Translations under genes and position numbers: made by a program | The notes under the pieces: generated by a model | Database searches by the model: none | What the model saw: the letters and a program-made list of their open reading frames with translations, nothing else | What the model was told of the DNA's origin: nothing | Shown: in pieces, positions 35,723-45,134 of the stretch | Layout: every line of letters begins with the position of its first letter | How positions within the stretch are numbered: the first letter of the stretch is position 1 | Assembly (NCBI RefSeq): GCF_024721995.1 | Contig: NZ_JANQBC010000012.1 | Span: 152,522-216,521 of the forward strand | Direction: 5' to 3' | Source of the DNA: Paenibacillus radicibacter | Lineage (GTDB): Bacteria > Bacillota > Bacilli > Paenibacillales > NBRC-103111 | DNA: 64,000 nucleotides

Positions 35723-37672
35723 ATGATTACACAGAAAATGAAACGTCTTGGACTCGCCACACTCGCCGCAACGATGATCGTAGGAAGTTTAACTATCCTC
35801 CCTACCTCGGCCTATGCTGATACAGTATGGAATCGCTGGCAAGCCGCTGAAAAATTAGTAGCCAAGGGCAATAAAGCAGATGCAGTTCCCCACTGGAAGT
35901 TCCTTGCTGAGCATTATGCAAGTGTCGGTAATTGGGATAACGCCGCCCTATTCAGTGGTAACTTGAACGCATACTACGACTCTATCGGAGATTACGATCA
36001 AGCAATTACGTATTATGAATTGGAAAATAAATATTGGACGAATAAAGGTACTGACTGGGGCTTTAATAAGTTGCAGCGCGCAGATCAAATTCGCACGACT
36101 GTAGAGCTTTATCGCCAAGATGATCATGTTGTCGATCTGAAGGCATTAGCAGCGCCGAAGAATGGGAAGCTAGCGAAGTTCGAACCTGCTTACGGCACAT
36201 ACTTAGGGATGTACGCGGAGCAAGACCCAAAGACAGGCAATCGCTTTAATAAAGTAGGCGAAGTGTATGGTAAGGATCACGCGATTTATCTAGCTTACGC
36301 ACACTGGCCGGGCTCATTCCCTATGGCTTATGCGCAGCATGCTAAAGATGCCGGCGGTGCCTTGCAAATTGCATGGGAGCCTGACAATGGGCTCGATCCA
36401 GTTGTAGATGGCGAATACTTACGCAAATGGGCGCGAGATGCGAAAGCAGCGGGTATTCCGATCTTCTTACGTTTTGCAGGAGAGATGAATGGCAATTGGG
36501 TAAAGTGGCACGGCAATCCAAGCCAATATATTGAAAAATTCCGCATGCTGCATGATGTGTTCGCGAAGGAAGCACCGAATGTGGCAATGGTATGGAGCCC
36601 TGGGGATGTACCTGCTGACACGATTGATGCCTACTATCCGGGTGATGATTATGTAGATTGGGTTGGCGTTAGCCTATACATTGAACCGTATGCGAACGGC
36701 GATCTTTCTCTGCCATCTATGTTGCAGACGAGTAACGTAGAGCGACTCACTAAATTGTACAATACATACGCAGATCGCAAGCCGCTGATGTTGAGCGAGA
36801 CGGGGGTACCTCACTACTCCCATTCGGCTAAAGAAGATTTTACAGACTGGGCAAAACTTAATTTACAGCGATTATATGAAATTATGCCTTACAAATATCC
36901 AAGACTGAAAGCGATCACGTACTTTAACGTGGATCAGCAGATGAAGAATGCGAAGAACGACTACACACTTAGCACTTCGGCAAGCATTCAGAGCTATTAC
37001 AGCAAGCTGATCGCAAATCCGTTCCTACTTTCAAAAGTATCCGATGGCGCAGCGCCGGAAGGCGGGATCGGATATGTGAAAGTGGACGCAGAGCATGAAT
37101 CCTTTTCCAAGAAAGCGAAGTTCGTCCCGTTCGTAAAGATTCCAGATGTGTATATTGGCAAAATTGAATATGTGCTCAATGGACAAGTCATTGCTACGCA
37201 AACGGAACTGCCTTATGGCTTGGAGCTCGACGCTGGAGATGTCATGCATGGATCGGTACTTGAGCTACGAGTTTATAACAAATCTGGTGAGAAAGTCGCG
37301 AGTAAGTCATTCGGAATCGCACCTCGGGTTAATGTGATGATTAATGGCAAGGAGCAAGTGTTCAAGCAGCCTCCACTTATTCTTAATGGATCTACGATGG
37401 CACCGCTAAGGGCGATTTTTGAAGCGATGGGAGCTGTTGTGAAGTTTGATGAAGCAACGCAGACCGTTACCGCACAGAAAGGTAGTACTTCGCTCAAGCT
37501 AACGGTGAATGAGAAGATCGCTTATGTGAATGGTCAATTTAAAGCGCTCGATCAGCCTGCGCAGCTCGTGAATGGCTTTACCTTGGCTCCCGCAAGGTTC
37601 GTTGGTGAGTTGTTCGGTGGAAACGTAACATGGGATGGGAAGACGCAGACTGTCGTCATTACGACCAAATAA
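35723..37672 (+). CDS. secreted GH26-like glycoside hydrolase with C-terminal copper-amine-oxidase-type stalk domain
   Basis: This 649-residue precursor has a signal peptide ending TSAYA. TPR-like helices cover about 35-115 and a GH26-type barrel about 150-420. The acid/base Glu is in LRFAGEMNGNW (about Glu254) and the nucleophile in LMLSETGVPH (about Glu359), matching beta-mannanases and lichenases. A beta-rich region follows. The last 110 residues are a copper amine oxidase N-terminal-like domain (PPLILNGSTMAPLRAIFEAMG), a wall or glycan stalk in Paenibacillus. AAAAGGAG lies 12 bases before the ATG. Substrate is not established. Confidence 0.85.
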   Translation: MITQKMKRLGLATLAATMIVGSLTILPTSAYADTVWNRWQAAEKLVAKGNKADAVPHWKFLAEHYASVGNWDNAALFSGNLNAYYDSIGDYDQAITYYELENKYWTNKGTDWGFNKLQRADQIRTTVELYRQDDHVVDLKALAAPKNGKLAKFEPAYGTYLGMYAEQDPKTGNRFNKVGEVYGKDHAIYLAYAHWPGSFPMAYAQHAKDAGGALQIAWEPDNGLDPVVDGEYLRKWARDAKAAGIPIFLRFAGEMNGNWVKWHGNPSQYIEKFRMLHDVFAKEAPNVAMVWSPGDVPADTIDAYYPGDDYVDWVGVSLYIEPYANGDLSLPSMLQTSNVERLTKLYNTYADRKPLMLSETGVPHYSHSAKEDFTDWAKLNLQRLYEIMPYKYPRLKAITYFNVDQQMKNAKNDYTLSTSASIQSYYSKLIANPFLLSKVSDGAAPEGGIGYVKVDAEHESFSKKAKFVPFVKIPDVYIGKIEYVLNGQVIATQTELPYGLELDAGDVMHGSVLELRVYNKSGEKVASKSFGIAPRVNVMINGKEQVFKQPPLILNGSTMAPLRAIFEAMGAVVKFDEATQTVTAQKGSTSLKLTVNEKIAYVNGQFKALDQPAQLVNGFTLAPARFVGELFGGNVTWDGKTQTVVITTK

Positions 37673-37843
37673 TTCGAAGTTCAGTAATTGTTCAGAGGGA
37701 CATGATAGCCTGAATATGTATCGCAACCAACTCAGCACAAGGACAAATTGGGTCGAGTTTGACCTTGTGTTGAGGCAACCATAAACATCCAATAGTACTT
37801 CCAACAGTCTTTAATCAGCCGAATCTGATAAAGCGTCATTCTA

Positions 37844-38593
37844 TTACACTTCCTTGCGTTTCAGATAGAGCAACCCTCCGATGAAGAAGAACAGGAAGCT
37901 TCCTCCCACCGTTATGAATAAGTTTTCCATCGGTAGTGTAAGCCCACTGAAGCTCGCTCCACCTTCGCTTACGATCATGCCAAAAGCAGGCTGTGCCCAC
38001 GGATAGTAAGGGCCAAATTGTTCGGAGTTCACGATCAAAATATTCGGGAGCGTAAACACCACGTTTATCGCGAGTGCTGCCCCAAAGCTGCTCCATCCGA
38101 TTGACACCCACAATTGAAGCGCAGCGAGCGGCAAGCAAGCTACCCATCCACTAATGATAGCAGGCAGTGTCAGCTCCAAGTTCAATCCGCCAGGGATCCC
38201 TTGAACAGTTAGTGCAATGCCAAACGCAACCAGCATGAGCAACTGGGTAACAGCAAGCAGCAGAGCTACAATAATAAACTTCACGAGGTAAACGTTCATG
38301 CGGGACGTAGGCAGCGAAAGCAATGATTTCCAACCGCCTCCCTCATGCTCATAGCGGCAAACGGTAGCGGACAAGATCGCCGTCATGATCGGCAGCAATA
38401 GCAGCGCATGCAATGAAAATGTAACCGTTTGAAGGAATAAATAATGTGCCTCTGTTGGCAATTTGTCCAGCGAAACTAACGAACCGATTATGACTGCTAA
38501 AAGTGGACTTGCTATAATAATTGCCCAGATGCGGGACCGACTAATCTTCAACTGTTCCGAACGAAATAACCCGATAAATGAACGAAATCCCAT
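37844..38593 (-). CDS. lantibiotic-immunity type ABC transporter permease, second subunit
   Basis: This 249-residue protein has six membrane helices of the ABC-2 (BcrB/EpiE/MutG) type. The conserved cytoplasmic element HEGGGWKSLLSLPTSRMNVYLVKF after helix 2 is shared with the other permease gene upstream (HQLSSWKQLLALPISRYSVYASKF). It ends a five-gene set: regulator, kinase, ATPase, permease, permease. Such sets (SpaFEG, NukFEG, CprABC) expel lantibiotics and related peptides from the membrane. It begins one base after the preceding gene's stop. Confidence 0.88.
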   Translation of the reverse strand: MGFRSFIGLFRSEQLKISRSRIWAIIIASPLLAVIIGSLVSLDKLPTEAHYLFLQTVTFSLHALLLLPIMTAILSATVCRYEHEGGGWKSLLSLPTSRMNVYLVKFIIVALLLAVTQLLMLVAFGIALTVQGIPGGLNLELTLPAIISGWVACLPLAALQLWVSIGWSSFGAALAINVVFTLPNILIVNSEQFGPYYPWAQPAFGMIVSEGGASFSGLTLPMENLFITVGGSFLFFFIGGLLYLKRKEV

Positions 38594-38594
38594 C

Positions 38595-39302
38595 TTAACT
38601 CACGTCCTTCTTATTAAAGTGAATCGAGCCTATTGCAAAGACGATCACACCGCACACTAAACCTGCACCTAAAAATAGCAAACTGTTTGCCGATTGATAA
38701 GCCGCATACGGCCAGCTAATCGGCAGGCGCTCGTCCACCGGTGAGAATGCCAATACCGCACACACTACGCCGATCGTAATTGGCATCGACTGGTTTTTGA
38801 AAGTCAAACACAACCATAACACAAACGCTAGAAGCGGCCATGCTGCAATGAACGGGAAGAACGACATTTTCAACAATTTAGCTACTGGAATGCTCGCTTC
38901 AAAACCAAGTCCAAGTCCGAGAACAACCGTCCCAAACATGAGCAAAATGCAAGCCATCGTCAGCATAAGCACGACGACCATAAACTTCGAAGCATACACC
39001 GAATACCGAGAAATCGGCAACGCCAACAGTTGTTTCCACGAACTGAGCTGATGTTCAATACTCGCTGTCATCGAGCCCAGTATCGTTACACCTAGCAACA
39101 GGGCGATCGGGATAAAGCCCATTAAATTATGAAACAGGTTGCCCCATTGATCATCTGCATATTGTTGCATCAAATAATCATAGCGCAATCCATAGTTGAG
39201 CGCCTGCATCGCAATAAGACCAAGCGGGGCGAGAAGAACGAGAAACCACAGCCCTTTGCCTTTCATCTTCAAAAGATCTGCTCTGAATGCTCTAGCTAGC
39301 AT
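38595..39302 (-). CDS. lantibiotic-immunity type ABC transporter permease, first subunit
   Basis: This 235-residue protein has six membrane helices and is paralogous to the next gene in the operon. The conserved element HQLSSWKQLLALPISRYSVYASKFMVV identifies the family. The frame is open to 39380, but GGAGGGG lies ahead of the ATG at 39302, giving an 11-base overlap with the ATPase gene and implying translational coupling. It forms a heterodimeric membrane unit with the downstream permease. Confidence 0.88.
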   Translation of the reverse strand: MLARAFRADLLKMKGKGLWFLVLLAPLGLIAMQALNYGLRYDYLMQQYADDQWGNLFHNLMGFIPIALLLGVTILGSMTASIEHQLSSWKQLLALPISRYSVYASKFMVVVLMLTMACILLMFGTVVLGLGLGFEASIPVAKLLKMSFFPFIAAWPLLAFVLWLCLTFKNQSMPITIGVVCAVLAFSPVDERLPISWPYAAYQSANSLLFLGAGLVCGVIVFAIGSIHFNKKDVS

Positions 39303-40224
39303 TGCCTTTCCCCTCCTCCACAATATCGAGGAACAATTGTTCCAGCGACTGACGCTCTTCTTCCACGCGATATACTTCATGTCCAGCTAAGATGAGACTG
39401 CGAACCGCACCTGCCACGATATCTTCATCTGTAGATCCTAGTTCAAGTACGTTGGAATCATTCACTAATGTAATTGGCATCTCTTGTTGCACGAGCACTT
39501 GTCGAGCTGCAATTGGATCAGATACGCGCAGCTTCATCACAGCTTGCGATTGACGCTGCATGTTTCTGATCGTATCTTGGTAAACGAGCTTTCCTTGCTG
39601 GATAATCCCGATCATCGATGCCATCTGCTCTACTTCGCTGAGCAAGTGGCTCGATACAACAACTGTAATGCCATGCTTCTTTGGCATCTCTTTAATTAGT
39701 TCACGAATTTCCAATATACCCGCTGGATCAAGACCGTTTGTCGGCTCGTCCAAGATTAGCAATTCCGGATTACCGAGCAATGCACTGGCGATTCCCAAGC
39801 GCTGTTTCATCCCAAGGGAGTACCCTCTGACAGCTCGTTTTGCGTCTTTCGTCAGACCTACAATAGCAAGTACTTCGTCAATACGTGATTTCGGCACATC
39901 GATAATGTGGCGAATTGCTTCTAAGTTATCAATCGCGTTCAAGTGCGCGTAGTTGGAAGGATATTCGACGAGCGAGCCGATTTTTCTCAAGATCGACATG
40001 CGCTCCTTTTCAAGTGACTTACCGAATATTTCAATGTTGCCAGTTGTCGGTTTAATGAGACCGAGCAGCATACGGATTGTCGTTGTTTTACCCGCGCCAT
40101 TCGGACCTAAAAATCCGTAAATTTCGCCTTTCGCAATTTGCAAGTTCAAGTCGGATACGACTTGGTGTCCTTTATATTGTTTACTGAGACCCTTGGTCTC
40201 AATTACCCATTTGTTATTATTCAT
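39292..40224 (-). CDS. BcrA-type ABC transporter ATP-binding protein
   Basis: This 310-residue ATPase has Walker A LGPNGAGKTTTIRML, signature YSLGMKQRLGIASALL (the SLGMKQR form is typical of bacitracin/lantibiotic exporters) and Walker B LLILDEPTNGLDPAGI. The switch His is in SSHLLSEVEQ. The start is ATG 40224, six bases after GAGGTG, rather than the GTG at 40233. Adjacent genes encode two permeases and an OmpR-type two-component system, a layout used for peptide-antibiotic sensing and export. Confidence 0.92.
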   Translation of the reverse strand: MNNNKWVIETKGLSKQYKGHQVVSDLNLQIAKGEIYGFLGPNGAGKTTTIRMLLGLIKPTTGNIEIFGKSLEKERMSILRKIGSLVEYPSNYAHLNAIDNLEAIRHIIDVPKSRIDEVLAIVGLTKDAKRAVRGYSLGMKQRLGIASALLGNPELLILDEPTNGLDPAGILEIRELIKEMPKKHGITVVVSSHLLSEVEQMASMIGIIQQGKLVYQDTIRNMQRQSQAVMKLRVSDPIAARQVLVQQEMPITLVNDSNVLELGSTDEDIVAGAVRSLILAGHEVYRVEEERQSLEQLFLDIVEEGKGNAS

Positions 40225-40315
40225 CTCAATCACCTCAAAATCTATATTACCGCTTGAAGGTTAAATAAAAAGTACTTGCAAGTTTAAAAGTAGTTTAAAC
40301 TTACAAGTACCTCTA

Positions 40316-41710
40316 TTAGCGTTCATATATCGAGATCCGTGACCCTTCTGGTGAACTGTCTATCGACCAGTCTAGCTTCATCTCTTTGATCAAGTAGTTG
40401 ATAATTGCCATCCCAATACCTGCGCCTTTCGCATCAGACTTAGCATCTATGCCTGGCCCGCGATCGACAATGACGAGCGCCTGACGACCTTCCCGCTCCT
40501 CTACGAATAGACCCACATATCTCCCTTGAGCGGCGTGACGGATAATGTTCTGAAACAAATTATCCACGACCCTTTGGAAAGCTGCTTTATCCACTCGCCA
40601 CATAAGCGTCATGTCGGGCAGATCAATATCCGCCTCGATATTCGCTTTTTCCCATATTGGGTACCAACTTGCCGCACTTTCTCTTGCAATGCGCAGCACA
40701 TCTTGTGACTTGAACGTTAAGGAATAGCGCCCGCTCGTCATTAGCGTGTAGGCGAGCAGGTTATCGATGAGTTCACCAAGACCTTGCGACTTCTCCTGAA
40801 TCACCTTCAGTGATTGCTGGCCTTGCTCTGTCAATTGCTCACGCTGCATCCCGTATAGATGGCCGTTCATGATTGTTAACGGTGTACGAAGGTCGTGCGA
40901 AAGGTTCGCGATTAACGTCTTGCGGAGCTCTTCTTCCTCTGTCTGTCGTGCTTTACTTTCACGCATCTGCTCAATCATACCATTGAATGATTGCTCCAAT
41001 GCACCGATCTCATCCTCACGTGACAGCTTAATTGTCTGCGGGATGCCCTGCTCGTCTTCAATAACCATTGCATCCTGAAGATGCAGTAATCTGCGGCGAA
41101 TTCCACGGAAGAATAGTAGCGACACCGTTATAAATAGTATAAACGTAATGAGGACGAAACTTACATAATATGGTGTTCCTGAACCAGCAGGATTATCGTC
41201 TGTTACGAGCTCACGAGGAATTTGCATGACCATAAAGCTCGGCCCCTTGTTGCCTTTCCCCATATATGCAATGATCGTATACGGGTCATTATTAAAGCTA
41301 TTCTTCATAAAGTTGACGACTTCGTGTGCAGCCCATGTTGCTGGGATGTTCACTTGCTCCGGAACCTCCGCTCTCGTTACACTTTTCTCATCGACCCAGA
41401 AAAATGACGCTTCCGGGTAGTCCTTCTTCAACTGTTCAAAGTCATTATGTATATATTCGTCCGTCTTCCCTTCCATCTCGATCGCCTTCGCATACCACAT
41501 GTCCTTAATTTCCGCTGTGTTGCCGTACTTAAAGCGCGGCTTAAATTCACCTTCTATAATCTGAGTGGAAAGCAGATACGATATGCTTGCAAGGGGCATA
41601 ATGATTGGAATAAATAGGATGCCTGCTAGGATGATAATGAAATATCTTGTTAACAGGGACTGTTTTCGAAACCAATTTTTCGGTCGTATACGATTCAGAA
41701 ATTTCTTCAT
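40316..41710 (-). CDS. sensor histidine kinase of the peptide-antibiotic type transporter operon
   Basis: This 464-residue kinase has membrane helices at about 22-46 and 182-201 and an extracellular domain of about 135 residues between them. A HAMP region and HisKA motif LIANLSHDLRTPLTIMNGHL (His272) follow, then an ATPase domain. The ATPase glycine box is DRGPGID. It is four bases downstream of the regulator gene. Extracellular domains of this size occur in lantibiotic-sensing NisK/SpaK/CprK kinases, but the ligand cannot be told. Confidence 0.92.
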   Translation of the reverse strand: MKKFLNRIRPKNWFRKQSLLTRYFIIILAGILFIPIIMPLASISYLLSTQIIEGEFKPRFKYGNTAEIKDMWYAKAIEMEGKTDEYIHNDFEQLKKDYPEASFFWVDEKSVTRAEVPEQVNIPATWAAHEVVNFMKNSFNNDPYTIIAYMGKGNKGPSFMVMQIPRELVTDDNPAGSGTPYYVSFVLITFILFITVSLLFFRGIRRRLLHLQDAMVIEDEQGIPQTIKLSREDEIGALEQSFNGMIEQMRESKARQTEEEELRKTLIANLSHDLRTPLTIMNGHLYGMQREQLTEQGQQSLKVIQEKSQGLGELIDNLLAYTLMTSGRYSLTFKSQDVLRIARESAASWYPIWEKANIEADIDLPDMTLMWRVDKAAFQRVVDNLFQNIIRHAAQGRYVGLFVEEREGRQALVIVDRGPGIDAKSDAKGAGIGMAIINYLIKEMKLDWSIDSSPEGSRISIYER

Positions 41711-41714
41711 CCTA

Positions 41715-42389
41715 TCATCCCCTCACGCGATAACCGAGCCCTCGAATCGTCTGGATCACTTCCGGCGCTGCCGCATCCCTCTCGAGCTTCTCGCGTAAAT
41801 ATCGGATATGTACCATCAGTGTCTTATCGCCCTCAATGTATGATTCGCCCCACACCGACTCGTAAATTTGCTCCTTCGTCATAATCTGGCCGAGATGGCG
41901 GATCAAGTACATAAAGATGTGAAACTGCTTACCGCTTAACATGATCTCTTCGCCGTTATCCGTGTTGATGATCCGATTTTCCGCCTCATACACTTCCAAA
42001 TGCTTAATTCGCTTCGCTTCCTTCGACGGCTCACTGGAACGACGCAGCAATACCTCAATACGAGCAACGAGTTCATCGGGGTGAAACGGCTTCGTTAAGT
42101 AGTCGTCCGCCAATTGGAGCCCTTGAATCTTATCATCTATCGATGTGCGTGCAGATAACATCAGAATGGGAATCGCGGGCCCCGCCTTTTTCAAACGCTG
42201 ACCAACTGTGAACCCATCTAATCCAGGTAGCATAATGTCCAAAATGACGAGATTGCATCCCTCCAACTCCTCTACCGCACGATCCCCACTTATCAACCAC
42301 TTCACTTCATATTGATTCTCCTGTAGATGATCAACAACAAAGGAACCAATCTCCTTATCATCCTCAATGTATAACAATGTTGCCCCCAC
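41715..42389 (-). CDS. OmpR family response regulator
   Basis: This regulator of 224 residues has receiver Asp51 in LVILDIMLPGLDG and a winged-helix output domain (IMTKEQIYESVWGESYIEGDKTLMVHIRYLREKLE). The start is taken as GTG 42389, nine bases after GAGGGG; TTG 42413 in the same frame lacks a site. It heads the operon with its kinase and the ABC transporter genes and presumably activates that operon. Confidence 0.92.
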   Translation of the reverse strand: MGATLLYIEDDKEIGSFVVDHLQENQYEVKWLISGDRAVEELEGCNLVILDIMLPGLDGFTVGQRLKKAGPAIPILMLSARTSIDDKIQGLQLADDYLTKPFHPDELVARIEVLLRRSSEPSKEAKRIKHLEVYEAENRIINTDNGEEIMLSGKQFHIFMYLIRHLGQIMTKEQIYESVWGESYIEGDKTLMVHIRYLREKLERDAAAPEVIQTIRGLGYRVRG

Positions 42390-42410
42390 TATGGTGTTCC
42401 CCTCTCGTCG

Positions 42411-42451
42411 CAATTGAAAAAGCTGCCCCTGTACGCAACAGATAGCAGCTT
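42411..42451 (-). terminator. terminator of the nucleoside operon
   Basis: AAGCTGC / GCAGCTT with an 18-base loop, followed on the minus strand by UUUUUCAA. It lies just ahead of the regulator gene, about 210 bases past the carrier gene. No other structure was recognised in 42452-42661. Confidence 0.7.
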
Positions 42452-42661
42452 ATTTTCATAATTTTCTTTATCTATTATAAAGTTTCCTTAAAGATTTCGT
42501 AAAGACAGTTTTTAAGCTTCTCCCACCTCATCATCACTGTATGGAAAAATATACGTATAACCAAGGAATGATGATTCCACTGAGTACCGAAACGTTCAGC
42601 GCAATAAAACTCAATATTATCTTGGACAACGGTCCTTCTCTATTCGTTACTAACAACGAAT

Positions 42662-44092
42662 TTATTGGAACATGATCATGGATAGAATAAACATGAAGAT
42701 TACACCAGCAATCATCGGAACTGAAGTCCGCTTCACAATTGCGATTGGATCTGCTTTTACCGTACCTGCAACGATCAGAACAACTGCCGCAACCGGTGAT
42801 ACGGCGCGGAACAAGTTGCCCGCTAGACCAAGTGGAACCGAAATGGAGATTGGACTAATACCTGCTGCCTCAGCAAGTGGCACAATTAACGGAACCATTG
42901 CAAACACGAGTGCAATTCCACTACCACTCAAGATAACGATTAGAGCCGTTAGCGCAACTAGAATTAACGGTAGAACAAAGTCTAGACCATTACCTTGGAT
43001 ATGCTGCATCGCGGATTGCAGTTCATCCATAAGACCAATTGATTTGAGGCCAGTTACGAAGACGGATGCTGCAACTAGCAACGCCACAATCGGAATTGCA
43101 CCACCCATACCTTTGAAGAATGCCTCGGTCTTCTCAAGTACACTCTTATTCCCTTTATGACGAATGAGCTCACATACAATCGCTAGGATGAACGATACAA
43201 GAGTAGCAACCTCTACACTGATGTTAATCGCCTTACCTGTTACAAGCTGCAACCCATAAGCTACAAGTAAGAGCACAATGGGGAATACCGGAAGAATCGC
43301 ATATACCGTTTTGAAGAGCAATCCACCTTTAACTTCTGCTGTTTTTGTCTCTTCAATCGTCTCATTGCTACCTGTACCTGCTTTTAGACTTGCCTTCTTA
43401 TCCATTCGCTTCTGCCAGAAGTAGTGGACAACTGCAATGAAGAGCAACGTCGGAATCGATACCAACGCATGATATTTGAATACATAGTCTGTTACGGTAA
43501 GTCCTGCGAAGGAAGCATGTTTCGCAAGTTCTTCTGCAATCGCAACGTTATCACTGCCAAGTGGTGTAGGTACGATTGTAGCAGACGTTGCAATAATTGC
43601 CCCTGCAGTTAGTGGCGACATGCCTGCTTTTCTCAAGATCGGGTACAATGTCGCTAGCAAAATAATCGCTAAATTCGAAGCACTCGGCACAACAAGTGAC
43701 AACGCATTACCAAGTAAGAATACAAGTGGAACTAAAATGTATACCGATTTCACTTTTGAAATGGGCTTCGTTAATGCGTTAACCGTTACATCATTCGCAC
43801 CGATGGACGACATATAAGCTGTGTATCCACCTAAGATTAGAACGATAAATCCAGCAGCTGTGAACGTATCTTTAAACTGGGTAACGATGACCTGCAAGGG
43901 GTCTAACCATAATGAGCCAGTTGAGACGAATTTTTTGATCGCAATATCCTTACCCATCGCCATACTAATGAAGATTAGGATAATACCCATCAGGAACAAC
44001 GTGATCTTGATGTCCATTTTCTTAATCAACATATAAATAACAATGAGTACAGCAATAATTGCTGATGCATACATGATTAAATTCGAATCCAT
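42662..44092 (-). CDS. DcuC-type anion/nucleoside carrier
   Basis: This 476-residue carrier has about twelve membrane helices and resembles the C4-dicarboxylate anaerobic carrier (DcuC) family. Examples are the re-entrant SASNLAIILLATLYPILRKAG and IVILSGSGIALVFAMVPLIVPLAEAAG segments and the C-terminal GNLFRAVSPVAAVVLIVAG. Its operon partners are a nucleoside hydrolase, ribokinase and LacI regulator. Import of ribonucleosides is therefore more likely here than C4-dicarboxylates; that is an inference from context. It starts 34 bases after the hydrolase gene. Confidence 0.8.
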   Translation of the reverse strand: MDSNLIMYASAIIAVLIVIYMLIKKMDIKITLFLMGIILIFISMAMGKDIAIKKFVSTGSLWLDPLQVIVTQFKDTFTAAGFIVLILGGYTAYMSSIGANDVTVNALTKPISKVKSVYILVPLVFLLGNALSLVVPSASNLAIILLATLYPILRKAGMSPLTAGAIIATSATIVPTPLGSDNVAIAEELAKHASFAGLTVTDYVFKYHALVSIPTLLFIAVVHYFWQKRMDKKASLKAGTGSNETIEETKTAEVKGGLLFKTVYAILPVFPIVLLLVAYGLQLVTGKAINISVEVATLVSFILAIVCELIRHKGNKSVLEKTEAFFKGMGGAIPIVALLVAASVFVTGLKSIGLMDELQSAMQHIQGNGLDFVLPLILVALTALIVILSGSGIALVFAMVPLIVPLAEAAGISPISISVPLGLAGNLFRAVSPVAAVVLIVAGTVKADPIAIVKRTSVPMIAGVIFMFILSMIMFQ

Positions 44093-44126
44093 GAGTTGAT
44101 TCCTCCCTCAAACATCTAGTTGTCCG

Positions 44127-45047
44127 TTATTTACACTTGCTTAAGCTTTCCATAAACCATTCTTTGAACATAACTGGATCGATATCTACGCACACTTTTG
44201 CATTGTTTGGTTGCTTCAAGTACCCTCTTAAGTCAACAACTGTACATCCTGCTGTCATGGATCCGCTTAGTTCGATATCAACGAATGTCTCTGCAACTTC
44301 GTACATTTCAGGTTTAAGCAAGTACGCAATCGCACAGCTATCGTACATCTTAAGTCCTGTCTTCATGCTGCCGCCTCTATATTTTTGGAAAAGATGATAA
44401 ATCATGTTGCCCGTCTCATTCATATCTTTCAACTTCTCACTGTCTTCTGGGAACACAAGTGCTTTCCAGCCCACATCGAGTCCTGCCATGACAATTGGAA
44501 CGCCAGAATGGAATACCATCTTCGCTGCTTCCGGGTCAGCAGCAATATTAAATTCGGACATTACACCGTAGTTGCCGCGAGTTAAGGAGCCGCCCATCAA
44601 CACGATCTCATCGATCTTCTCTTTTACATCTGGATACATGGAAAGTAATAAGGCAATGTTCGTAAGTGGACCGATCGGAACAAGCGTCGTTGGTCCCTCA
44701 TTTTCCATGATGACACGGTACATTGCATTCACCGCATGCTCTTTCAATACTAGATCTTCCTTAGGCTCCTTGAAATCAAAACCGTCCATGCCCGTAGAAC
44801 CGTGAATGTCACTTGCATCAATCGGTGCCTTGATTAGCGGTCTTGCTGCACCAAGTGCGATAGGAACCTTTTTACCGAAAAATTCAAGCAAGTGAACTGC
44901 ATTCTTCGTTACTTTCTCAAGTCCAACATTACCCGCAACTGTCGTAATTAAGCGAACATCCAGCTTCTCGCTGAATAGCGCAATCGCAAGAGCAACTGCA
45001 TCATCAATACCTGGGTCTGTGTCAATAATAATCGGTCTTCTAGTCAT
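44127..45047 (-). CDS. inosine/uridine-preferring nucleoside hydrolase
   Basis: This 306-residue enzyme splits ribonucleosides into base and ribose. The calcium site is formed by the N-terminal IIIDTDPGIDDAVAL, and further ligands sit in IVMAGLDVGWKALV. The substrate segment MGGSLTRGNYGVMSEFNIAADPEAA is well conserved. The C-terminal His seen in some subclasses is replaced by a Cys/Ala-containing segment (YDSCAIAYLL), as in RihB-like enzymes. AGGAGG precedes the ATG. The freed ribose would be phosphorylated by the ribokinase encoded upstream. Confidence 0.93.
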   Translation of the reverse strand: MTRRPIIIDTDPGIDDAVALAIALFSEKLDVRLITTVAGNVGLEKVTKNAVHLLEFFGKKVPIALGAARPLIKAPIDASDIHGSTGMDGFDFKEPKEDLVLKEHAVNAMYRVIMENEGPTTLVPIGPLTNIALLLSMYPDVKEKIDEIVLMGGSLTRGNYGVMSEFNIAADPEAAKMVFHSGVPIVMAGLDVGWKALVFPEDSEKLKDMNETGNMIYHLFQKYRGGSMKTGLKMYDSCAIAYLLKPEMYEVAETFVDIELSGSMTAGCTVVDLRGYLKQPNNAKVCVDIDPVMFKEWFMESLSKCK

Positions 45048-45134
45048 CGTAAGTTCCTCCTCGAATGTATATAATCAAATTTTGAAAGTAAGCGATTACA
45101 TTTTGCTTCTATAAGCGAATCAGTCTTTAGCTGA

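Noticed and set aside
42672..43160. 162-residue frame opposite the DcuC-type carrier
   Set aside because: No initiation signal; the minus-strand frame shows clear membrane-protein conservation.
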